Part shown: positions 1 to 6,154 of the stretch, piece by piece
How the letters are laid out: each line of letters begins with the position of its first letter
Numbering within the stretch: the first letter of the stretch is position 1
NCBI GenBank assembly: GCA_002348465.1
Contig: DEBI01000091.1
Coordinates: 1,756-19,592, forward strand
Source: Gemmatimonadales bacterium UBA2960
GTDB lineage: Bacteria; Gemmatimonadota; Gemmatimonadetes; Longimicrobiales; Gaopeijiaceae
Length of the DNA stretch: 17,837 nucleotides
Reading direction: 5' to 3'
Position numbers and translations under genes: made by a program
Notes under the pieces: model-generated
Database searches by the model: none
What the model was told of the DNA's origin: nothing
The model's input: only the letters and a program-made list of their open reading frames with translations

Positions 1-143
1 GCGGGAGAAAACGGCAGCTTAACCCTCAGGGAATCCCCAGAAAGTATGCGGGAAGGATCAGACGATGCATCCAGAGGCAGTGCTTGCCCCAACGCAATGC
101 AGGGGACGAGTGCCATCAATCCCGCTAGAACAGCGAACCTCAT
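1..143 (-). CDS. N-terminus of a secreted or envelope protein, cut by window edge
   Basis: Only the first 47 codons are inside the window; the frame is open to base 1. The protein starts MRFAVLAGLMALVPCIALG, a typical Sec signal peptide: one Arg, a hydrophobic core, then a small-residue site before QALPLDASS. An Ala/Gly-Gln cleavage boundary (near residues 19-20) is plausible. The start is an ATG at 143-141, preceded by a run of six G (GGGGGG, then TTTT) that can act as a purine-rich ribosome binding site. The mature part seen here (residues 20-47) has no recognisable domain, so no function can be assigned. The gene is divergent from tag, with about 250 bp of shared upstream DNA. Signal peptide and frame are seen directly; export to the periplasm or outer envelope is inferred. 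Confidence 0.72.
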   Translation of the reverse strand, partial: MRFAVLAGLMALVPCIALGQALPLDASSDPSRILSGDSLRVKLPFSP

Positions 144-318
144 AAAACCCCCCAAGGCGTAGTACAAGCAGAGACAACATGAAAACTGAAAAGCAACGCA
201 GACATCGTGCCCACCCTAAAGAATCGCATGAGTCATCTCGCCGAGGTGTAACTGCGAAGGCCACTCTTTAAAGTAAATGTTCCGGGGGCCTTAGGACCCA
301 CTTAAACAATGCCGGGTA

Positions 319-330
319 GCGCCTAGGCGC
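319..330. repeat. 12-bp perfect palindrome in the divergent intergenic region
   Basis: GCGCCTAGGCGC reads identically on both strands. It lies in the 252-bp region between the divergent secreted-protein gene and tag, 65 bp upstream of the tag start codon. It could be an operator for a dimeric regulator. Palindromes of this length are expected a few times by chance in a window this size, so function is unproven. I see no clear promoter or RNA gene in the rest of 144-395. Confidence 0.4.
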
Positions 331-395
331 ACTCTAATTACCGAAACAAAGAGATCCCCCAACACCCTAGACAATCAAGGGTCGGCCTCTCACCA

Positions 396-944
396 GTGAG
401 CACACTGCCAAACAATACCTACTGTAGCATCGCACGGGGTCACGAATACCACGGCCCCTACCACGATCACGAATACGGGTTTCCGGTAGAAAGTGACGAC
501 CTCCTATTCGAGCGCCTGATGCTGGAAATCAACCAAGCTGGCCTTAGCTGGCTGACGATACTCAGGAAGCGAGATGGCCTCCGCTCCGCATACGATCAGT
601 TCGCGATCGAGCAAGTCGCAGAATACGGAGACGAAGACCGCGCTAGGCTCATGCAAGACTCACGCATCATTCGCAATCATCTCAAGGTCGAAGCCGCCAT
701 TTCGAATGCCCGCACCCTGCTCGATATTCGAGTCAGTCATGGGTCTTTCAAAAGATGGCTAGATCAATACCATCCTCTAGACACAATTGACTGGACGAGA
801 CTCTTCAAGAAAACATTTCGATATACTGGCGGTGAAATTACGGCCTCGTTCCTCATCAGCACGGGTTATCTCCCCGGAGCACACCACCCCACCTGCCCGG
901 TGCATGAAACGATCAGAGCGCTCCATCCCAAGTCGATGCAATGA
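396..944 (+). CDS. tag: DNA-3-methyladenine glycosylase I
   Basis: Base-excision repair enzyme that releases N3-methyladenine from alkylated DNA in the cytoplasm. The 182-residue length fits the family (E. coli Tag is 187). Family landmarks are visible: Cys10 near the N-terminus, the YHDHEYG segment (residues 22-28), LEINQAGLSW (43-52) with Glu44 at the position of the E. coli binding-pocket Glu38, and a C-terminal HHPTC. Cys10, His23, the C-terminal His and Cys match the zinc-snap ligands of Tag. The start is GTG at 396; no in-frame ATG lies near the N-terminus and no good Shine-Dalgarno precedes it. The stop codon overlaps the next gene's start (ATGA, 941-944), so the two genes are probably translationally coupled. 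Identity is secure from the motif set. Confidence 0.95.
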   Translation: MSTLPNNTYCSIARGHEYHGPYHDHEYGFPVESDDLLFERLMLEINQAGLSWLTILRKRDGLRSAYDQFAIEQVAEYGDEDRARLMQDSRIIRNHLKVEAAISNARTLLDIRVSHGSFKRWLDQYHPLDTIDWTRLFKKTFRYTGGEITASFLISTGYLPGAHHPTCPVHETIRALHPKSMQ

Positions 945-1933
945 GAAACTCGGAGATATTCCAAGCACCCACTTGGGCACGAGGCCCACACCACCAAACT
1001 ATTTTGGCCCGCGTCCTAAGGCCCGCTCCACCTATCAGGTCGGTGCGAGAGCGTATAGAGACTCCTGACGATGACTTCGTAGACGTAGACTGGAGCACCC
1101 TAAACGTATCGGATGCACCTATCGTCATCGTACTACATGGGCTGGAAGGCTCTTCGCACAGCAAGTACGTGAGGAATGTGTGCCGAGAACTAAACACTCT
1201 AGGGGTCCGAACCCTGGCAATGAACTTCCGCGGATGCTCCGGAGAACCCAATAGGACCCTAGCCTACTACCACTCGGGGGACACTCGAGACCTAACTTTA
1301 ATAGCAGGCATTCTCCGAGAGCGTCACCCTCGCGCCTGCATCGGAGCCATGGGCTTCTCATTGGGCGGCAACGTTCTTTTGAAGGCCATGGGTGAACGTA
1401 TCGACGGTGGGCAGGGACTCTTCGATGCGGCTGCCGTGATGTCAGTGCCGTACGATCTGGCCGCGAGTTCGGCGTTACTCCAGCAGACAAACATGGGGCG
1501 GATCTACAGCCAGTACTTCATGCGATCCCTGCGGCGCAAAGTTGCATGGAAAAGGAATCAGCTAGCCCAAGTACTGAACATGGCCGACATAGCCCAAGTC
1601 CGATCAATCGAAGACCTCGACGAAGTCGTAACTGCTCCACTCAACGGATTCAAAAGCGCCGGTGACTATTATGCGCAGTGCTCCAGCACAACTTTTCTCG
1701 CTGAAATACGCGTACCAACACTAATGTTGCACGCCGAGGATGATCCATTCCTGCCGTCAGATGCAATCCCACATCGGGAAGTGGTCCACAACCCCACCTT
1801 AAGGCTCTTGTTAACCCCTTCGGGCGGTCACGTGGGATTCGTTGGAGGAACGCCGTGGGCTCCTGAGTTTTGGGGCGAAATGGTAGCGGCCCGCTTCCTG
1901 GCCCAGGAACTCAAGAGTTGCCAACATCAGTAA
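941..1933 (+). CDS. YheT-type alpha/beta-fold hydrolase
   Basis: A 330-residue serine hydrolase of the YheT/COG0429 family, usually annotated as alpha/beta fold hydrolase; the natural substrate is unknown. The order of motifs is standard: HGLEGSSHSKY (residues 66-76, oxyanion region), the MNFRGCSGEPN segment (94-104), nucleophile Ser140 in GFSLGGN, acid Asp267 or Asp268 in AEDDPF, and base His297 in SGGHVGF. No signal peptide or membrane segment is seen, so it is probably cytoplasmic. The N-terminal APTWARGPHHQTI stretch is also typical of the family. It starts inside the last codons of tag (ATGA overlap), which suggests co-expression, though a link to DNA repair is not evident. Its last 23 bases overlap the 3' end of the convergent small gene on the other strand. 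Confidence 0.93.
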   Translation: MRNSEIFQAPTWARGPHHQTILARVLRPAPPIRSVRERIETPDDDFVDVDWSTLNVSDAPIVIVLHGLEGSSHSKYVRNVCRELNTLGVRTLAMNFRGCSGEPNRTLAYYHSGDTRDLTLIAGILRERHPRACIGAMGFSLGGNVLLKAMGERIDGGQGLFDAAAVMSVPYDLAASSALLQQTNMGRIYSQYFMRSLRRKVAWKRNQLAQVLNMADIAQVRSIEDLDEVVTAPLNGFKSAGDYYAQCSSTTFLAEIRVPTLMLHAEDDPFLPSDAIPHREVVHNPTLRLLLTPSGGHVGFVGGTPWAPEFWGEMVAARFLAQELKSCQHQ

Positions 1934-2420
1934 AAAATGCTTTCCCGTGCCACGTCTCTGCAGCGGGACGCTCAAGGCCGAAGTCCCTCAGCACACGCAC
2001 CTCTGTGAGACTAGTGTCAAAAACTAGAGTCTGACGAGACACTTCACCTTTTCCAGCCATACTCTTGAATTCTGCCCGTGAGACGCTTTGGACTCTGTCT
2101 CCATTTCGATACCAAACTGGAGCGTGGTCAACAAACGAAACCCCCAGTTCGGCACCTAGAGCGCGAAGGTTTTTAACCAGAGCATCGATGGAACAACCAG
2201 AAGCTACCTCAGCAGCTTCGTCCACTCCAATCAAGAGAAAGCGTCCTTCCCGCAAGTCACGACCGGACTTCAGTTCGCGTCCATGGGCGGTCCACTGTTC
2301 TAGGAAGCGATCGACCTCTTTTAGCACCTCCGAACTTTCTTGGGCGTTTAGAGATCTACTTGAGGGAAAAACCCACAAACGACCATGATCGGGGAGTGAC
2401 CTGAAACTGACCGACGGCAC
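1911..2420 (-). CDS. Uncharacterised conserved protein, often mislabelled 'ABC transporter ATPase'
   Basis: A 169-residue soluble protein. It resembles, from memory, a family common in Bacteroidota-type genomes with a LPDxxRxWVF start, an EQWxAHGxxL segment (residues about 42-50) and a DEAAEVASGCSID segment (about 67-79). Database entries often call it ABC transporter ATPase, but I see no Walker A, Walker B or ABC signature, so that name is unsupported. No signal peptide or membrane helix is visible. Function is unknown. The start is GTG at 2420, only 2 nt after the stop of the upstream permease gene, so the two are very likely one transcript. Its 3' end overlaps the hydrolase gene by 23 bp on the opposite strand. 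Reality of the gene is well supported by position and family resemblance; function is not. Confidence 0.82.
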   Translation of the reverse strand: MPSVSFRSLPDHGRLWVFPSSRSLNAQESSEVLKEVDRFLEQWTAHGRELKSGRDLREGRFLLIGVDEAAEVASGCSIDALVKNLRALGAELGVSFVDHAPVWYRNGDRVQSVSRAEFKSMAGKGEVSRQTLVFDTSLTEVRVLRDFGLERPAAETWHGKAFFTDVGNS

Positions 2421-2422
2421 CG

Positions 2423-3481
2423 CTATTCCGCAGCCTCTACCGCTATTGGTGCGGACTTATCCAGAAGAATCGCTACCCATCGAAGGTCGGCTGTGTTTTC
2501 GAGCCATATCTTGACCATGACGGTCAACGGAACAGAGAGCAGGGCCCCAAGCGGCCCCCAAGCCCATCCCCAGAAGAGCAGTGAAAGCATGACGACGAGT
2601 GTCGAAAGCCCCAACCTCCGACCCATCAGATTAGGCTCTAGGATATTACCAAATACCATGTTCACTACCACATAGCCTGACATGACAATCAGTGCGTGTC
2701 CGATCGATCCGTAGAGTATGACACTTAGTAAAACTGCCGGGATGGCCGCGATCATCGAACCGACCGTGGGGATGTAATTCAATAGGAAGGCTGCAAGCCC
2801 AAGAAGAACTGGGAAGTCCAGTCCCCAGAAATACGCCCACAGCCCAAGAATCGCACCAGTGGCTAATGAGATCACCGTCTTTATTACCAGATAGGTTTTT
2901 ACCTCGGACACGATCTTCTTGAGCCGATCATCCTGTTCATCTGAGTTTCTACTCAGGGATCGGAATTTATCTGGGAAAACTGTGGCTTCGCTGAGCATGA
3001 AAGCCATAATAAGAAAGACCAAAAACGTCATCGAAAGAAGCTGTGCTATCCGCCCTACTGCGCCACTGGCGAAGCCTATCACAGCTCCCGGATCAATTAG
3101 CTCTAATGTTATATAATCAGACAGAACAACATCCATCCGAGCTTCAACGTTTTTCACCCAATCCGACTGAAGTTGCGCAAGCGTATTCAGATAGTTCGGG
3201 AGTTCGCGCTGAAGTTCGGCAACGGATTGAGATGCAAAAGCTAAAAGAAGCCCTACCACAGCAACGTTCAGTAGAACCGGAATAACAATGGCTGAAGCCT
3301 TCGGAAACCGATGACTTCGAAGCCAAACCATCACCGGCAGACTGAGTACTGCCAGAAACAGGGCTAGGGCGGAGGGGAGTAGAATTGGTGCCGCTGCGCG
3401 CAAGCCGAAAACTACAACCACAAGGCATGCGAGACTGAACAACACCTGCGCTCCCGGAGCGTCCGTGCGGTTGAGATTCAT
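2423..3481 (-). CDS. AI-2E/PerM family membrane permease
   Basis: A 352-residue polytopic inner-membrane protein of the AI-2E transporter family (formerly UPF0118/DUF20). Hydrophobic pairs near the N-terminus (about 12-55) are followed by a helix at about 62-83, a soluble segment at about 86-140, then a membrane-rich C-terminal half. Family signatures include LLNYIPTVGSMIAAIPAVLL (about 238-257) and the NMVFGNILEPNLMGRRLGLS region (about 274-293). Members include TqsA, which exports autoinducer-2, and antiporters for Na+ or small solutes, so the substrate cannot be stated. The ATG at 3481 has no obvious Shine-Dalgarno; a TATAAC box lies 8 nt upstream. It is followed after 2 nt by the uncharacterised small gene. 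Confidence 0.92.
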   Translation of the reverse strand: MNLNRTDAPGAQVLFSLACLVVVVFGLRAAAPILLPSALALFLAVLSLPVMVWLRSHRFPKASAIVIPVLLNVAVVGLLLAFASQSVAELQRELPNYLNTLAQLQSDWVKNVEARMDVVLSDYITLELIDPGAVIGFASGAVGRIAQLLSMTFLVFLIMAFMLSEATVFPDKFRSLSRNSDEQDDRLKKIVSEVKTYLVIKTVISLATGAILGLWAYFWGLDFPVLLGLAAFLLNYIPTVGSMIAAIPAVLLSVILYGSIGHALIVMSGYVVVNMVFGNILEPNLMGRRLGLSTLVVMLSLLFWGWAWGPLGALLSVPLTVMVKIWLENTADLRWVAILLDKSAPIAVEAAE

Positions 3482-3489
3482 GCGAGGCC

Positions 3490-3567
3490 GTTATAGTGAC
3501 GGAGGGATTACACAAGAGTAGCGCGTTCCCTGTCTTAGTAACATAGCTTGACCTGTCATCCTATACG
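3490..3567. promoter_or_regulatory. Divergent pair of TATA-like boxes close to both start codons
   Basis: In the 94-bp gap between the permease gene and the release-factor-like gene, a TATAAC box (minus strand, 3495-3490) lies exactly 8 nt from the permease ATG, and a TATACG box (plus strand, 3562-3567) lies exactly 8 nt from the ATG at 3576. Neither start has a Shine-Dalgarno. If the boxes are -10 elements, transcription would begin at or next to the ATG, giving leaderless mRNAs. I see no convincing -35 element for either, so this is a weak prediction. Confidence 0.3.
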
Positions 3568-3575
3568 TACTCCCC

Positions 3576-3944
3576 ATGTCCATGCCCGATTCTACGCTAG
3601 TGCCAATACCGGAGAGCGATCGCGAGCTATTGCTAGAATGTCGCATCGAGACTTTTAGCGCGGGTGGCCCTGGTGGGCAGCACCAGAATCGAACCGAGTC
3701 CGGGGTGCGCCTCGTACACCTCCCCACGGGTCTCCGCGTGACAGCCCGTGAGGAGCGTAGTCAGTTCCGAAACCGCGGCGCCGCCCTCCGCCGTCTCCGC
3801 AAGCAATTGCAGACTCTTAATCACAAAGATACACCGCGCACACCGACAAGAGTGCCTACTCGCGAAAAGAAAAAAAGGCGCGACGACAAGAAGCGCCGCA
3901 GTCATAGAAAACGACTGCGGAAACCTCCTCTCTCAGAAGAGTGA
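3576..3944 (+). CDS. Peptide chain release factor-like protein (GGQ domain)
   Basis: A 122-residue single-domain member of the class I release factor superfamily. It keeps the peptidyl-tRNA hydrolysis motif AGGPGGQHQNR with GGQ at residues 33-35, followed by SGVRLVHLPTGLRV and the AREERSQFRNR segment typical of the catalytic domain. It lacks the codon-recognition domains of RF1/RF2. The C-terminal third (about 84-117) is very rich in Lys and Arg, as in ArfB/ICT1, where a basic tail enters the empty mRNA channel of stalled ribosomes. A role in rescue of stalled ribosomes is therefore likely but inferred; the HQN following GGQ differs from the HVN of ArfB. Two in-frame ATGs occur (3576, 3582). 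A perfect 8-bp inverted repeat lies inside the basic-tail coding region. Confidence 0.88.
   Translation: MSMPDSTLVPIPESDRELLLECRIETFSAGGPGGQHQNRTESGVRLVHLPTGLRVTAREERSQFRNRGAALRRLRKQLQTLNHKDTPRTPTRVPTREKKKRRDDKKRRSHRKRLRKPPLSEE
3896..3920. repeat. Perfect 8-bp inverted repeat inside the release-factor-like gene
   Basis: CCGCAGTC (3896-3903) and GACTGCGG (3913-3920) are perfect complements separated by a 9-nt A-rich loop. The hairpin lies 24 nt before the stop codon. It is not followed by a T tract on the plus strand, so it is not a standard intrinsic terminator. Confidence 0.5.
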
Positions 3945-3977
3945 AACTTCCTTGCTACCAACTAAATCGGATGAACT

Positions 3978-4397
3978 CTAAGCCCACCCTAGCTGCGCTA
4001 AGCTATGAGCGTCATTCCAGATCTTCGTTGCATGACGAATTTGACCGCCATCGAATTCCATGACGTAAGCATAGTCTGCAACAACCCCTTTTCCCGTAGG
4101 AGGCACTGGCCCGCCCTCCCCCGTATGCGTAGCAGTGAACACCGCACAGGCCGCAACAGTGGAACGATCCTCATCTACACCGAAAGACTTTAGTTCGTAT
4201 GCTGCGTCTGGAAGAGGACCAACCATGCCCTTCATCCACTCCGTATAGCCCTCGAGCGTATCTACCCCTTCAAGCGAACCCACGTGTTGAGCGGAAAATG
4301 TAGCATCCGGATGGCAGTACGCCTGACACTCAGCCCATCCCTTTCCGGTCTCACAGGCATCGAAGAATTTCGCAGCCACTTCTCTCATTTCACTCAT
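3978..4397 (-). CDS. SnoaL-like / NTF2-fold protein
   Basis: A 139-residue soluble protein that looks like a SnoaL-like polyketide-cyclase or NTF2-superfamily member. Supporting features are the start AAKFFDACETGKGW, the segment CHPDATFSAQ (about residues 28-37), LEGYTEWMKGM (about 48-58), and the C-terminal YVMEFDGGQIRHATKIWND (about 111-129), which form the alpha-helix plus curved-sheet pattern of the fold. Members may be enzymes, ligand binders or accessory domains, so no reaction can be assigned. No signal peptide is seen. The ATG at 4397 is well supported by an AAGGGAG Shine-Dalgarno about 7 nt upstream. It is convergent with the release-factor-like gene and lies 161 bp downstream of the tRNA on the same strand. 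Confidence 0.82.
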   Translation of the reverse strand: MSEMREVAAKFFDACETGKGWAECQAYCHPDATFSAQHVGSLEGVDTLEGYTEWMKGMVGPLPDAAYELKSFGVDEDRSTVAACAVFTATHTGEGGPVPPTGKGVVADYAYVMEFDGGQIRHATKIWNDAHSLAQLGWA

Positions 4398-4493
4398 TCG
4401 TCACTCCCTTATTCCCCTACGGGTCCGTCTTTCTAGTGAAGCACTTTTACCTGTCTGGTCTAACCCGCGCAAGAAGCCACTAGTGACGGATAT

Positions 4494-4511
4494 GTGACCT
4501 ATCGAGGTCAC
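4494..4511. repeat. 7-4-7 interrupted palindrome between tRNA and SnoaL-like gene
   Basis: GTGACCT (4494-4500) and AGGTCAC (4505-4511) are perfect complements with the 4-nt spacer ATCG. The element lies 48 bp past the tRNA 3' end and 97 bp before the SnoaL-like start. It could be an operator for a dimeric regulator or a stem-loop in the tRNA read-through transcript. It has no T tract on either strand. The half-sites resemble TGTGA/TCAC of CRP-like sites, but the spacing does not fit CRP. Confidence 0.45.
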
Positions 4512-4558
4512 CGTTCTCGACAACTATTCGGCTTCACACTCACTAGGTTAGCTGTAAG

Positions 4559-4632
4559 TGGGCCCGCCAGGACTTGAACCTGGGACCTACCGATTATGAG
4601 TCGGCTGCTCTAACCAACTGAGCTACGGGCCC
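4559..4632 (-). tRNA. tRNA with CAT anticodon, probably tRNA-Ile2 (lysidine type)
   Basis: The minus strand folds as a full cloverleaf: acceptor GGGCCCG pairs with CGGGCCC, D stem GCTC/GAGC, anticodon stem GCCGA/TCGGT around loop CTCATAA, T stem CCAGG/CCTGG around TTCAAGT. The discriminator is A and CCA is not encoded. Anticodon CAT can mean elongator Met, initiator Met or Ile2. The acceptor pairs with G1-C72, excluding a typical initiator. C4-G69 and C5-G68 match the pairs known to be read by TilS in E. coli tRNA-Ile2, whereas elongator Met there differs. I therefore favour Ile2, whose C34 becomes lysidine to read AUA, but Met is possible. Confidence 0.93.
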
Positions 4633-4641
4633 TAATGAAAA

Positions 4642-4671
4642 AAGATAGCGCACTGAGCCCCTGAGCGTCAT
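4642..4671 (-). promoter_or_regulatory. Possible sigma-70-type promoter for the tRNA
   Basis: On the minus strand, ATGACG (4671-4666) and TATCTT (4647-4642) are separated by 18 nt and the second box lies 9 nt before the tRNA 5' end. Each matches the consensus at four of six positions. This is a weak prediction. Confidence 0.3.
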
Positions 4672-4781
4672 GCACTTCATTGTCTTTAGTCCAGCTTGCA
4701 AATACAGACTATTGGACCGGGTCAGCGAGGGCTAACTTTTATGCGAGTAAGTTCCCCGTCCCCGACTGTGGGGAGGAAACC

Positions 4782-4808
4782 GTGCAAATGGAAGCTCGAC
4801 AGCCATGA
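4782..4808 (+). CDS. Possible 8-codon leader mini-ORF coupled to trkA
   Basis: A GTG at 4782 lies 5 nt after a strong Shine-Dalgarno (GGGGAGGAAA, 4770-4779) and opens a frame of eight codons (VQMEARQP, first residue Met if initiated). Its TGA overlaps the trkA ATG as ATGA (4805-4808). An in-frame ATG at 4788 would give six codons. TrkA itself has only a weak GGAAG upstream. TCCCC at 4759-4763 can pair with GGGGA at 4770-4774, hiding part of the Shine-Dalgarno. The layout suggests that trkA is translated by re-initiation after the mini-ORF. The mini-ORF is inferred from signals alone. Confidence 0.4.
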   Translation: MQMEARQP

Positions 4809-6154
4809 GGGTGCTCGTTGTCGGTGCCGGTGAGGTAGGATTTCATCTAGCTCAACGGCTCTCGGAAGAGCACCAGGACGTCGTCGTCATTGAGGCAGAT
4901 CCTGAGAGAGCCCAGGCAGCTGACCAAAAGCTCGATGTACAGACAATCGTCGGTAACGGAGCCTCGATCTCGATCCTTGAGCAGGCGAAGGTCCGAGACG
5001 CTCAAATGCTCCTTGCGGTCACAAGCGCCGACGAAGTGAATCTTACAGCATGCTTAGCCGCGAAAAGAATGGGTGTTCCATACACCGTCGCACGGATCTC
5101 GAACCCAGACTATTACGAAGAGGGCTCAGTACTTTCGAGCGATCAAGTGGGAATCGACTTGATGGTCAATCCTGAGAGGGAGTGCGCCCGTGAGGCTTTT
5201 CTGCTTCTTCAAAACATCGCATTCACGGAAGTTGCTGAATTTGCAGGCGGACGGGTGCAGCTTGTAGGCCTCAAGGTACTTGATGGAGCACCTGTTGCCG
5301 GAAAAAGTATAGGGGAACTCCGCTCTCAGTTTCTCCCCACCGGATACCACTACGTCACCGCAGCGATAGTCAGGGATGGTCAGACTATCATCCCTCGGGC
5401 GGAAACCACTATCGAAGCGGGGGATCGCCTTTATTTGTTGGCTCCGACCAGCGAGATCGATCAAGTTCCTCCACTTGCAGGATATGATCGCTTCAAACTT
5501 AAGCGTGTGATGATCGCCGGAGGCAGCCTGGAAGGCCAATACATTGCCGAGTTGCTCGGACAACAAGGCATCGAATGCGCAATCCTCGAGCAGAACCGGC
5601 GGCGATGCGTTGAACTCGCAGAGCAGCTTCCGAAAGCTCTCGTGCTAAACGCCGACGCCACAGATCTGGAACAGCTCGAGATGGAGGGTGTCGAAGGAGT
5701 CGACGGGTTTGTATCCGCTACCGGTAGAGATGAGACGAATCTCCTCTCTAGCTTATTGGCCAAGCAGGCTGGAGCCAGGAAAGTTCTGAGCTTGGTTCAC
5801 AAGTTTCAGTACTTGAAGCTGGAATCCACAGCAGGCGTAGACTCGAGCATTTCGCCTCGCATCTCAACTGTGAACGCGATCCTGAGAAGAATAAGGAGAG
5901 GACGCGTGATGACAGTCGCCTCGCTATCCGGGATTGAAGCAGAGGCTATAGAGTTTATGGTAAGCTCCGACTCCCGCATTGCAAACAAAGCTTTGCGTGA
6001 CGTGGATTTCCCTAAGAATGGGGTAATTGGGATTATCCTGCGCGGCAATCAAATTATCCTGCCGAGAGGTGAGGACGTACTCACTTCGGGCGACGATGTG
6101 ATCGTCTTCGCTAAACCCGAAGCGATCCCAACGGTCGAGGCGCTGTTCGACTGA
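4805..6154 (+). CDS. trkA: Trk potassium uptake regulatory subunit TrkA
   Basis: Peripheral cytoplasmic NAD-binding subunit that gates the TrkH K+ channel. At 449 residues it has the full duplicated architecture of TrkA: RCK_N domain 1 (about 1-117) with Rossmann motif GAGEVG at 7-12 and acidic Glu30/Asp32 at the end of strand 2, TrkA_C domain 1 (about 135-219), RCK_N domain 2 (about 233-350) with the altered glycine motif GGSLEG at 239-244, and TrkA_C domain 2 (about 368-448). The second glycine motif departs from GxGxxG, so domain 1 is the likelier nucleotide site. The ATG at 4805 is the only start that preserves the canonical MRVLVVGAGEVG opening. The stop overlaps the trkH ATG by one base. 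Confidence 0.97.
   Translation: MRVLVVGAGEVGFHLAQRLSEEHQDVVVIEADPERAQAADQKLDVQTIVGNGASISILEQAKVRDAQMLLAVTSADEVNLTACLAAKRMGVPYTVARISNPDYYEEGSVLSSDQVGIDLMVNPERECAREAFLLLQNIAFTEVAEFAGGRVQLVGLKVLDGAPVAGKSIGELRSQFLPTGYHYVTAAIVRDGQTIIPRAETTIEAGDRLYLLAPTSEIDQVPPLAGYDRFKLKRVMIAGGSLEGQYIAELLGQQGIECAILEQNRRRCVELAEQLPKALVLNADATDLEQLEMEGVEGVDGFVSATGRDETNLLSSLLAKQAGARKVLSLVHKFQYLKLESTAGVDSSISPRISTVNAILRRIRRGRVMTVASLSGIEAEAIEFMVSSDSRIANKALRDVDFPKNGVIGIILRGNQIILPRGEDVLTSGDDVIVFAKPEAIPTVEALFD

Noticed and set aside
58..264. Minus-strand open frame of 68 codons
   Set aside because: It overlaps the signal-peptide gene (1-143) in another frame, and its sequence is Cys/Arg-rich with no domain. The other frame gives a textbook signal peptide.
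1911..2420. ABC transporter ATPase function for the 169-residue protein
   Set aside because: No Walker A, Walker B, Q-loop or LSGGQ signature; the protein is also too short for a complete ABC nucleotide-binding domain.
4471..4535. CRP-type site at the GTGACCT/AGGTCAC dyad
   Set aside because: Half-site spacing is 8 nt between TGTGA and TCAC rather than 6, so a standard CRP site is not supported.
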